Below are positions 50,139-56,996 of a stretch of 64,000 nt of DNA, one piece after another. A program made the position numbers and the translations under genes. The stretch's first letter is position 1. Each line of letters opens with the position of its first letter. The notes under the pieces were generated by a model that was not told where the DNA came from, made no database searches, and worked only from the letters and a program-made list of their open reading frames with translations. Source of the stretch: Pseudomonadota bacterium (GTDB lineage: Bacteria; Pseudomonadota; Gammaproteobacteria; Burkholderiales; Burkholderiaceae_C); assembly GCA_023387335.1 (NCBI GenBank), contig JAEWIF010000037.1, positions 4,568 through 68,567 on the forward strand, in the 5' to 3' direction.

Positions 50139-51384
50139 GCTGCGCTCCCGCCGGCGCCGCGCCGGAGGCCGGTTCGGGCTGCGAACTCTCGCGGGCCCGG
50201 TGCAGCACGAAGGTGGCGATCACCGCGCCCAGCACTTCCATGACCAGGATGGCGGGGAGCGCGATGGCGGCGATGCGCGGCCCCAGGGAAGGCGAAGCCG
50301 AGGCGAACTGCGACACCAGCAGCAGCGCCATGGAGGACATCGGCGACATCGCCCAGCCCGTCATCAGCGCCTGCCGCCAGCTGGTGCCGCTGCCGGGATT
50401 GGCGACCAGCACGCCGGTGAGCTTGGCCAGCGCCCGCGCGGCGATCAGCGCGAGCACGACACCCGTCACCGCCGGATGCCAGCCGGCCTGCGCCGCCACC
50501 ACCGACACCAGCACGAACGTCAGCATCACGAGCAGCGAAGCCGCCGTGCCGAGCTGGCGCGGCCACGACCACGGCCTCGGATTCAGCTGCTTGAGCAGCA
50601 GCCCCGCGAGCAGCGCGGCCAGCGGCGCCGACCCGCCCAAGTGCGCCGCGACCGTGGTGCCTGCGGCGATGCTGGCGATCAGCAGGATGGACGTGTTCTC
50701 GCTGTTCGGGCTCATGAAGAGGAGCGCGAGGCGCAGCACCAGCGCGAGCGCGGCACCCGCCGCCACCGACAGGCCGAGCACCACCGCCACCGGATAGAGC
50801 AGGGCGATGAGGTCGGTCTCCTCGCGGTGCATCACGCCGGCGCGGGCGGCCACCAGCGTGATGGCGTACAGCGCGCCCAGGCTGGTGAGCACCATCGCGC
50901 GCTCGGTCACCGGGCCGGCCGCGCGGACGTCGTAGACCACGCGGCTGAGCACCGCGGGCGAGGAAGCGATCGCGATCAGCGCGAGCGCGTCGGCGACCGA
51001 AGGCCGCACGTCCATCCAGCGCAGCGTGAAGTACACGGCGGCATAGGTGAGCGCCGCCTCGAGCATGCTCTGCAGCAGCACCATCGGGTTGTGGCGGAAC
51101 CAGCGCAGCGCGATGCGGCCGCCGGTCTCGAACAGCACGACCGAAACGCCCAGTTCCAGGAGGAAGAGACCGGTGCCGTTCAGCGGCCAGGCCGCGCCGG
51201 TGAATCCGGCCAGCCCGGCGATGGCGCCCACGGCGGAGTAGCCCACCACCTTGGGCAGGCCCATGTGCCGTTGCACCAGGTGCCCGGCGGCGGCGGCCAG
51301 TGCCAGCAGAAGGGACCATTGCACCGTGGGCAGCCCCGCCGAAGGCCTGAGCCACTGGCCCCAGATGGCCATGAATTCGTCCAT
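50131..51384 (-). CDS. Kef-type cation:proton antiporter
   Basis: A 417-residue inner-membrane protein of the CPA2 type with about twelve hydrophobic segments. Seen: VGYSAVGAIAGLAGFTG, LFLLELGVSVVLFETGGRIA, IAIASSPAVLSRVVYDV and APLAALLAGLLLKQL. The C-terminal soluble RCK/TrkA-N domain of KefB/KefC is missing, so it cannot be gated by glutathione the same way. It overlaps the YbdK ligase gene by eight bases, implying coupled expression. Confidence 0.86.
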   Translation of the reverse strand: MDEFMAIWGQWLRPSAGLPTVQWSLLLALAAAAGHLVQRHMGLPKVVGYSAVGAIAGLAGFTGAAWPLNGTGLFLLELGVSVVLFETGGRIALRWFRHNPMVLLQSMLEAALTYAAVYFTLRWMDVRPSVADALALIAIASSPAVLSRVVYDVRAAGPVTERAMVLTSLGALYAITLVAARAGVMHREETDLIALLYPVAVVLGLSVAAGAALALVLRLALLFMSPNSENTSILLIASIAAGTTVAAHLGGSAPLAALLAGLLLKQLNPRPWSWPRQLGTAASLLVMLTFVLVSVVAAQAGWHPAVTGVVLALIAARALAKLTGVLVANPGSGTSWRQALMTGWAMSPMSSMALLLVSQFASASPSLGPRIAAIALPAILVMEVLGAVIATFVLHRARESSQPEPASGAAPAGAQRA

Positions 51385-51478
51385 GCGTGTCCCTCGCCGG
51401 CGGATTCTGATGTCCGGATGTGGCTCAGCTTGTAGGACGGCGCGCTGAGCCGTGGCTGGGGCGCGCGGGGCGCGGCGT

Positions 51479-51859
51479 TCAGTGCAGCACGCGGCGGCTG
51501 CCGTCCTCCAGCAGGAAGGGCGCGATCTCGGTCTCGAAACGCTCGCCGTCGTCGGCCACGCAGAAGTAGCTGCCCTGCATGGTGCCGCTGGGCGTGGGCA
51601 GGCGGCAGCCGCTGCTGTACTGGAACGACTGGCCGGGCTGGATCAGCGGCTGGTGGCCGACCACGCCCAGGCCCTTGACCTCCTGGATGCCGCCGGCCGA
51701 GTCGGAGATGACCCAGTGCCGCGAGATCAGCTGGGCCGCGACCTCGCCCACGTTGGTGATGGTGATCGTGTACGAGAAGGTGAACACGCCCTGCTCGGGG
51801 GCCGACTGATCCGCCAGGAATGCGGGCTCCACCTCGACGCGGAACTGGTACTTCGCCAT
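51479..51859 (-). CDS. apaG: ApaG protein
   Basis: A 126-residue beta-sandwich protein: YQFRVEVEPAFLADQSAPEQ, TFSYTITITNVGEVAAQLIS, RHWVISDSAGGIQEVKGLGV and PGQSFQYSSGCRLPTPSGTM. Linked to Mg2+/Co2+ resistance and diadenosine polyphosphate metabolism in enterobacteria; the molecular role is unclear. It is divergent from rpe with a 42-base gap, a conserved betaproteobacterial pairing. Confidence 0.95.
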   Translation of the reverse strand: MAKYQFRVEVEPAFLADQSAPEQGVFTFSYTITITNVGEVAAQLISRHWVISDSAGGIQEVKGLGVVGHQPLIQPGQSFQYSSGCRLPTPSGTMQGSYFCVADDGERFETEIAPFLLEDGSRRVLH

Positions 51860-51901
51860 CGCGCGATCGTACCCTCGGGGCCATTTGCGAGAATCGAGGG
51901 C

Positions 51902-52582
51902 ATGAGCAAGACCTTTCGCATCGCGCCCTCCATCCTCTCCGCCGACTTCGCCCGGCTGGGCGAGGAAGTGCGCAACGTGATCGAAGCCGGCGCCGACTGG
52001 ATCCACTTCGACGTGATGGACAACCATTACGTGCCCAACCTCACCTTCGGGCCGATGATCTGCTCGGCGCTCAAGCCCCATGCCCGCCGCGCCGACGGCA
52101 CGCCGGTGCCGGTGGACGTGCACCTGATGGTGCAGCCGGTGGACGCGATCGCGCAGGCCTTCGCCGAAGCGGGCGCCGACTACATCAGCTTCCACCCGGA
52201 CGCCTCGCCGCATGCGCACCGCAGCGTGCAGGCGATCAAGGCGCGCGGCTGCAAGGCCGGCCTGGTGTTCAACCCGGCGGCGCCGCTGGACGTGCTGGAC
52301 TGGCTGGTCGAGGAGATCGACCTGATCCTGATCATGAGCGTCAACCCCGGCTTCGGCGGCCAGAGCTTCATCGATTCGGCGCTGCGCAAGATCGAGGAGG
52401 CGCGCAAGCGCATCGATGCCAGCGGCAAGGACATCCGCCTGGAAGTGGACGGCGGCATCAAGGGCGACAACATCGCCCGCGTGGCGTCCGCCGGGGCCGA
52501 CACCTTCGTCGCCGGCAGCGCGATCTTCGGCAAGCCGGACTACAAGGCCGTCATCGACGGCATGCGCGCGGCCCTGCGCTGA
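51902..52582 (+). CDS. rpe: Ribulose-phosphate 3-epimerase
   Basis: A 226-residue TIM-barrel enzyme of the pentose-phosphate and Calvin cycles. Seen: IAPSILSADFARLGEEV, WIHFDVMDNHYVPNLTFGP, VDVHLMVQPVD, ILIMSVNPGFGGQSF and RLEVDGGIKGDNI, with the metal and catalytic residues in place. There are no Calvin-cycle neighbours except gph at 55451, so it is probably housekeeping. Confidence 0.96.
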   Translation: MSKTFRIAPSILSADFARLGEEVRNVIEAGADWIHFDVMDNHYVPNLTFGPMICSALKPHARRADGTPVPVDVHLMVQPVDAIAQAFAEAGADYISFHPDASPHAHRSVQAIKARGCKAGLVFNPAAPLDVLDWLVEEIDLILIMSVNPGFGGQSFIDSALRKIEEARKRIDASGKDIRLEVDGGIKGDNIARVASAGADTFVAGSAIFGKPDYKAVIDGMRAALR

Positions 52583-52598
52583 CGCGTTGCCCCCGGCC

Positions 52599-52889
52599 TC
52601 AAGGCCGGAACTTCTTCTCGCCGTCCGGCAGGCCCTCGCGCAGCTTGTCGTAGGTGGCGTCCAGCTCGGCGCCCTTGGTGGTGTCGGCGACGCCGCGCTC
52701 GGCGTCGTCCCGCGCCTTCTGCGCGACGCGCTCCTGCGAAGGTTCGGCCGCGGCCTGGGCGTCGGCCGATTCATCCCGTTCGTGCGGCGCGCGAGGCACC
52801 CGGCGCTGGTCCTCCCTTGCACCGTGGTCGTGTTGCCGGGCTTGTGTTCTGGCATCGGGGTTTCTCCTGAAAGGATGGCTTGCCGCCAT
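52599..52889 (-). CDS. Hydrophilic stress-type protein, function unknown
   Basis: A 96-residue, charged, probably disordered protein: RNPDARTQARQHDHGAREDQ at the start, PHERDESADAQAAAEPSQER, then KGAELDATYDKLREGLPDGE. Codon third positions are strongly GC, so this frame is coding. ATG 52889 is the first start but lacks a ribosome site; a well-placed AGGAG followed by ATG 52855 lies in another frame. I recall similar short proteins in Comamonadaceae with no known function. It is divergent from the katE locus. Confidence 0.65.
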   Translation of the reverse strand: MAASHPFRRNPDARTQARQHDHGAREDQRRVPRAPHERDESADAQAAAEPSQERVAQKARDDAERGVADTTKGAELDATYDKLREGLPDGEKKFRP

Positions 52890-52977
52890 GCTGCCGCGCG
52901 CGCGTTTCGCCGTCGGTAGGAAGGCCCGGTCGGAGGCTGTAGGAACCGCCACGGAAGAGCTGCCGCCGTGTCGGTCG

Positions 52978-53040
52978 TTTCCTACTTCCACTGACACCCG
53001 TGTCGGACAACGGCGCCCGCTGCCGGGCTACGGTCGATTC
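52978..53040 (+). promoter_or_regulatory. Two-block motif upstream of the small peptide and katE
   Basis: TTTCCTACT (52978-52986), 14 bases, then TGTCGGACAA (53001-53010), followed by CTAC (53028) and GATTC (53036-53040). The blocks and spacing match those at 10769-10831. A related TGTAGGAAC on the other strand (52938-52946) faces the hydrophilic-protein gene at 52889. Confidence 0.5.
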
Positions 53041-53101
53041 CCCATGAGCTTGGCACAGTCGTTTCCTTCGATGCGGGGTCTTTGACCGAAGGAGAAGCGC
53101 C

Positions 53102-53224
53102 ATGGTGGAAATGATCGCCGCGGTTCCGGACTGGCTGGTGTGGTGCGCCGCCGGAGGCGCGGGTGCTTTCGCGTTGACGGTGCTGGCCGGCACCATCGAA
53201 GCCGCGCTCGACCTCGAGACCTGA
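53102..53224 (+). CDS. Small single-pass membrane peptide
   Basis: A 40-residue ORF, MVEMIAAVPDWLVWCAAGGA followed by a hydrophobic AFALTVLAGTI and an acidic end EAALDLET. GAAGGAGAA lies eight bases before ATG 53102, an excellent ribosome site, and codon choice matches real genes. It probably forms one transmembrane helix. No family is recognised. It lies 61 bases upstream of the catalase gene behind the two-block motif, so the two are likely co-transcribed. Confidence 0.6.
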   Translation: MVEMIAAVPDWLVWCAAGGAGAFALTVLAGTIEAALDLET

Positions 53225-53285
53225 GCCGAACAAGAACCGGCGCGCACCCGGCCCGCAGGCCGGCAAGCCGCCACCAGGAGAATCC

Positions 53286-55436
53286 ATGGCCCAGTCCAAA
53301 CCGGACGCCACGCGCAGATCAAGGTCCGGCGATGCCGGCGCGGCCAAGCAGAAACAGCTGGAGGGCTTCGGCCAGGCCCCCGAGAACTTCCTGACCACGA
53401 CGCAAGGCGTGGTCGTCCCGGACAACCACGGTTCGCTGCGCGCCGGCGCGCGCGGCCCGACGCTGCTGGAAGACTTCCTGCTGCGCGAGAAGCTCACGCA
53501 CTTCGACCGCGAGCGCATCCCGGAGCGCGTGGTCAACGCGCGCGGCGCCGGCGCCCACGGCTACTTCGAGCTGTACAAGTCGTTCGGCCAGTACACCCGG
53601 GCCGACTTCCTGCAGGAGGCGGGCCTGCGCACGCCGGTGTTCGTGCGCTTCTCCGGCTTCACCGGCGAACGCGGATCGGCCGACACGGTGCGCGACCTGC
53701 GCGGCTTCTCGGTGAAGTTCTACACGCGCGAAGGCAACTACGACCTGGTGGGTGCGAGCGCGCCGGTGTTCTTCATCCAGGACGCGATCAAGTTCCCGGA
53801 CCTGGTGCACGCGCTCAAGCCGGAGCCGCACCACGGCATGCCGCAGGCTTCCAGCGCGCACGACACCTTCTGGGACTTCGTCTCGCTGATGCCCGAGAGC
53901 ACGCACGCGCTGATGTGGCTGATGTCCGACCGCGCGCTGCCGCGCAGCTGGCGGATGATGGAATTCTTCGGCATCCACAGCTTCCGCTTCGTCAACGCGC
54001 ACGGCGCGGCGCACTTCGTCAAGTTCCACTGGAAGCCCAAGCTCGGGCGCCACGCGCTGGCCTGGGACGAGGCGCAGAAGATCGCCGGCCGCGACCCCGA
54101 CTTCCACCGTCGCGACCTGTGGGAAGCCATCGCGCGCGGCCATTGCCCCGAGTGGGAACTGGGCGTGCAGCTGGTGGAGGAGGGCAAGGCCGATGCGCTG
54201 GGCATCGACCTGCTGGATCCCACCAAGCTCCTGCCCGAGGAACTGGTGCCGGTGCAGCCGGTGGGCAAGCTGGTGCTCAACCGCAACCCGGACAACTTCT
54301 TCGGCGAAAGCGAGCAGGTCGCGTTCAACCCGGGCCACCTGGTGCCCGGCATCGACTTCAGCAACGACCCGCTGTTGCAGGGCCGGCTGTTCTCCTACCT
54401 GGATGCGCAGGTCGCGCGCCTGGGCGGGGCCAACTTCCACGAGCTGCCGATCAACCGCAGCCTCTGCCCGTTCCACAACCACCAGCGCGACGGCGCGCAT
54501 CGCTCGACCCTGCCCAAGGGCCAGGTGAGCTACGAGCCCAACACGCTGGGCACCGGGTCGGAGTTCCGGGTGGACGGCGGGCACCAGGGTTTCCAGAGCC
54601 ATCCGGAAGCGCTGGATGCGTCCAAGGTGCGCCGGCCGAGCGCCAGCTTCGACGACCACTTCAGCCAGGCCACGCTGTTCTGGAACAGCCAGAGCCCGGC
54701 GGAGAAGGACCACATCGTGTGCGCGTTCCAGTACGAGCTGTCGCGCGTGGAAACGCCCGCGATCCGGCAGCGCGTGGTGGACAACCTTGCGCACGTGGAC
54801 GCGCGGCTGGCGCGCAAGGTGGGCGATCCGCTCGGGTTGGCGCCCGACGCCAAGGCCGCGGCGGGGCGCGCGGGCTTCCGCGAGTTCCGCGGAAAGCCGC
54901 CGGCGGAGTCCTCGCCCGCGCTCAGCATGGAGGCCAACGGCAGTGCGCTGGTGACACGGCGCGTCGCCGTGCTGGTGGCGGCGGGGGTGGAGATCGGCGC
55001 GCTGAAGATCGTGCAGCAGGCGCTGGCCGAGCACCAGGTCAACCTGAAGATCGTCGCGGACCACCTGGGCGTGGTGTCGACCTCCTCGGGGCAGCAGCTT
55101 CCGGTGGACCACTGCTTCCTCACCGCCTCGTCGGTGCAGTTCGACGCGGTGCTGGTGCCCGGCGGAGCGGCCCATGCGCAGGCGCTCGCGGCCAACGGTC
55201 GCGCGGTGCACTTCGTGCTGGAGGCGTACCGGCACTGCAAGCCGATCTGCGTGATCGGCGAAGGCGTGGAGCTGCTGCGGACGCTCGGGATGGACGCGAA
55301 CACGCCCTCTGCCGAAGGCGTGCTGATCGGCAAGGGCGACCCGGCCGGCCGCGTGCCGCTGGCGCAGGACTTCATCGCGGCGATGGCGCGGCACCGGCAC
55401 TGGGGGCGCAGCCGGCTGGAGTCCGTTCCGGCCTGA
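53286..55436 (+). CDS. katE: KatE (HPII-type) large-subunit catalase homologue lacking distal catalytic residues
   Basis: A 716-residue protein with the full HPII layout: N-terminal extension, catalase core (~residues 30-550) and a C-terminal flavodoxin/class I amidotransferase-like domain (~560-716). The proximal haem ligand Tyr371 (GRLFSYLDAQ) and Ser123 (VRFSGFTG) are present. The essential distal His is Asn84 (RVVNARGAGA; family RVVHA) and the distal Asn is Ala157 (DLVGASAP; family DLVGNNTP). HPII His392, which crosslinks to the haem-ligand Tyr, is Asn348 (AFNPGH). Haem binding is likely but ordinary catalase activity is doubtful. Codons are intact, with no frameshift. Confidence 0.9.
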   Translation: MAQSKPDATRRSRSGDAGAAKQKQLEGFGQAPENFLTTTQGVVVPDNHGSLRAGARGPTLLEDFLLREKLTHFDRERIPERVVNARGAGAHGYFELYKSFGQYTRADFLQEAGLRTPVFVRFSGFTGERGSADTVRDLRGFSVKFYTREGNYDLVGASAPVFFIQDAIKFPDLVHALKPEPHHGMPQASSAHDTFWDFVSLMPESTHALMWLMSDRALPRSWRMMEFFGIHSFRFVNAHGAAHFVKFHWKPKLGRHALAWDEAQKIAGRDPDFHRRDLWEAIARGHCPEWELGVQLVEEGKADALGIDLLDPTKLLPEELVPVQPVGKLVLNRNPDNFFGESEQVAFNPGHLVPGIDFSNDPLLQGRLFSYLDAQVARLGGANFHELPINRSLCPFHNHQRDGAHRSTLPKGQVSYEPNTLGTGSEFRVDGGHQGFQSHPEALDASKVRRPSASFDDHFSQATLFWNSQSPAEKDHIVCAFQYELSRVETPAIRQRVVDNLAHVDARLARKVGDPLGLAPDAKAAAGRAGFREFRGKPPAESSPALSMEANGSALVTRRVAVLVAAGVEIGALKIVQQALAEHQVNLKIVADHLGVVSTSSGQQLPVDHCFLTASSVQFDAVLVPGGAAHAQALAANGRAVHFVLEAYRHCKPICVIGEGVELLRTLGMDANTPSAEGVLIGKGDPAGRVPLAQDFIAAMARHRHWGRSRLESVPA

Positions 55437-55450
55437 GGCACACTGCCTGC

Positions 55451-56113
55451 ATGCCTCTCGCGCCCGGATTGCAGGCGGCCATCGTCGATCTCGATGGCAC
55501 GCTGGTGGACACGCTCGGCGACTTCACGGTCGCCCTCAACGCAACGCTCTCGGAGCTGTCGCTGCCGTCCCTCGATGCTTCACGCATCGAGTTGATGGTG
55601 GGCAAGGGGTCGGAGCACCTGATCCGCTCCGCGCTCGCAGCCGCGGGCGGATCGCCCGCGCTGTACGACACGGCCTGGGACGCGTACCAGCGGCATTACC
55701 TTGAGGTGAACGGCAAGCACTCCGATGTCTACGCCGGCGTGGAGGACGGGCTGCGCTTGCTGCGGAGTGAAGGACTGCGCCTCGCCTGCGTGACCAACAA
55801 GCCGACGCGCTTCGCCGTCGAACTGCTTGACCGGAAGGGCCTGGCCGGCGCGTTCGAGGCGGTGTTCGGCGGCGACGCGTTCGAGCGCAAGAAGCCCGAT
55901 CCGATGCCGTTCCTGCGCACTTGCGCGGCTTTGGGCTCGGCGCCGGAGCGCACGCTGGTCGTGGGCGATTCGAGCAATGACGCGGCGGCCGCGCGCGCGG
56001 CCGGTTGTCCGGTGGTGCTGGTCCGCTACGGCTACAACCACGGCGAGCCGATCGACTCGGTGGATGCCGACGGCTTCGTGGATTCGATGGCGGAGATCGG
56101 CCGCCTTCTCTAG
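55451..56113 (+). CDS. gph: Phosphoglycolate phosphatase
   Basis: A 220-residue HAD hydrolase. The nucleophile motif VDLDGTLVDTLGDF, the motif II region ACVTNKPT, Lys in FERKKPDPMP and the motif IV acidic pair in VVGDSSNDAAAARAAG are all present. It dephosphorylates 2-phosphoglycolate from DNA repair or photorespiration-type reactions. It lies 14 bases after katE and overlaps the convergent next gene by four bases. Position directly before the trp operon is usual in Burkholderiales. Confidence 0.9.
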   Translation: MPLAPGLQAAIVDLDGTLVDTLGDFTVALNATLSELSLPSLDASRIELMVGKGSEHLIRSALAAAGGSPALYDTAWDAYQRHYLEVNGKHSDVYAGVEDGLRLLRSEGLRLACVTNKPTRFAVELLDRKGLAGAFEAVFGGDAFERKKPDPMPFLRTCAALGSAPERTLVVGDSSNDAAAARAAGCPVVLVRYGYNHGEPIDSVDADGFVDSMAEIGRLL

Positions 56114-56700
56114 GCGGCAGGCTTGCCGAGGAGCGCTTCCTTCAGCTTCCAGTCGGCCGGGACGGGGCCCAGCCAGATGCGCAGCAGCGCGTTGAAGAAC
56201 TCCGGCTCCTTGAACGGCTCGCCCTGAACCACGCCCTTGACCGTGACCACGGTGCCGGTGCCGGGCACCCAGTCGATCAGGAAGGTCTCGCCGGCATTGA
56301 GCTTCTTGTGGTCGCTGAAGATCTGGCTCATGCGCATCACGCCCGGCACCAGCCTGGAGAAGGACGACTTGTCCATGTTGTCCTCCATGCCGCGCGAGAA
56401 CAGCTTGCCCAGCTCCGACGAATCGACCTCGCGCAGCATGGTGACGCTCATGCGCTTGGCGCCCGGCATGGCCAGCACTTCTTCGGGCGTGCCCGCCTTC
56501 TTCGGCAGGTACAGGCCCGCGGCGTAGACCTTGAACACGGCCTTGTAGCGGACGCCCGCGCCGTTGAGTTGCAGCTTCGAGCCGCGCACGTCGGTCGCGT
56601 CTTCGTACTTCACGCCCGACAGCGCGACCGGTTCAGCCTGGACGGCCGCGACGCAGGCGAGGGCGGCGAGGCCGAGAAGCAGGGAGCGCAGTGTCTTCAT
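56110..56700 (-). CDS. Chalcone isomerase-like periplasmic protein
   Basis: A 196-residue protein with a signal peptide (MKTLRSLLLGLAALACVAAVQA) followed by a chalcone-isomerase-like fold: VKYEDATDVRGSKLQLNGAG, YKAVFKVYAAGLYLPKKAG, KRMSVTMLREVDSSELGKLF and FNALLRIWLGPVPADWKLKE. Bacterial members are not expected to act on chalcones; some may bind fatty acids. A GAACG-CT-CGTTC palindrome lies 20 bases upstream of its start. Confidence 0.85.
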   Translation of the reverse strand: MKTLRSLLLGLAALACVAAVQAEPVALSGVKYEDATDVRGSKLQLNGAGVRYKAVFKVYAAGLYLPKKAGTPEEVLAMPGAKRMSVTMLREVDSSELGKLFSRGMEDNMDKSSFSRLVPGVMRMSQIFSDHKKLNAGETFLIDWVPGTGTVVTVKGVVQGEPFKEPEFFNALLRIWLGPVPADWKLKEALLGKPAA

Positions 56701-56719
56701 CGTTGTGTCTCTCAAAAAA

Positions 56720-56731
56720 GAACGCTCGTTC
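56720..56731. promoter_or_regulatory. Palindrome GAACGCTCGTTC
   Basis: Perfect 5-bp arms around CT, just upstream of the chalcone-isomerase-like gene. The form resembles operators of TetR-family repressors. No regulator gene is adjacent. Confidence 0.4.
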
Positions 56732-56781
56732 GAAATCGCCGCGGATTGTTGTGCAGCCGCCGAACCGGACCCATCCGGGTT

Positions 56782-56810
56782 TTCGCGCTGGAAGTCACCT
56801 TTGCTACACT
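56782..56810 (+). promoter_or_regulatory. Promoter of the trp operon
   Basis: A weak TTCGCG (56782-56787), a 17-base spacer, then TACACT (56805-56810). The predicted start near 56817 is only a few bases before the leader-peptide ATG at 56819. Confidence 0.45.
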
Positions 56811-56818
56811 CGTCCGCG

Positions 56819-56902
56819 ATGTTCATCCACCACATCACCGTCACAGGTTGCTCCGGCCGGGGAGCCTGGCCCTGGCGCAAGCCAGTCAACGTGCACTCCT
56901 GA
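56819..56902 (+). CDS. trpL: trp operon leader peptide
   Basis: A 27-codon ORF (MFIHHITVTGCSGRGAWPWR, then KPVNVHS) with two Trp codons at positions 17 and 19 separated by Pro. A short peptide rich in Trp immediately upstream of trpE is diagnostic of transcription attenuation, where ribosome stalling on Trp codons controls a downstream hairpin. It lies at the predicted transcription start with almost no untranslated leader. Confidence 0.85.
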   Translation: MFIHHITVTGCSGRGAWPWRKPVNVHS

Positions 56903-56905
56903 TCT

Positions 56906-56945
56906 GCACGGGGCAGCCCGTGCCCCGCGTCCCGGCCCCCGGGAC
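56906..56945 (+). promoter_or_regulatory. trp leader hairpins (attenuator region)
   Basis: Two perfect hairpins follow the leader peptide: GCACGGG / CCCGTGC (56906-56923, loop GCAG) and GTCCCGG / CCGGGAC (56929-56945, loop CCC). A GCTCC / GGAGC stem also lies within the leader ORF ahead of the Trp codons. The last hairpin has no T-tract, so the terminator arm is atypical; Rho-assisted or translational control are alternatives. Confidence 0.6.
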
Positions 56946-56996
56946 ATCCGATCGATCCAAGCGGCCCTCGCCGCATGAGCTTGTGGAGGCTCACCC

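Noticed and set aside
51479..52855. Long minus-strand frame joining the apaG frame through the rpe region, starting at ATG 52855 with a good ribosome site
   Set aside because: It runs antisense to rpe with shadow composition; apaG has its own conserved start at 51859.
53547..53560. His91 in the HGYF segment as the catalytic histidine of the catalase
   Set aside because: HPII also has a His there (AAHGYF) in addition to its catalytic His128, and ordinary catalases have Phe. It is not the distal histidine.
53319..55400. A 693-codon open frame opposite katE
   Set aside because: Arg/His/Val-rich shadow of the catalase frame with no start context.
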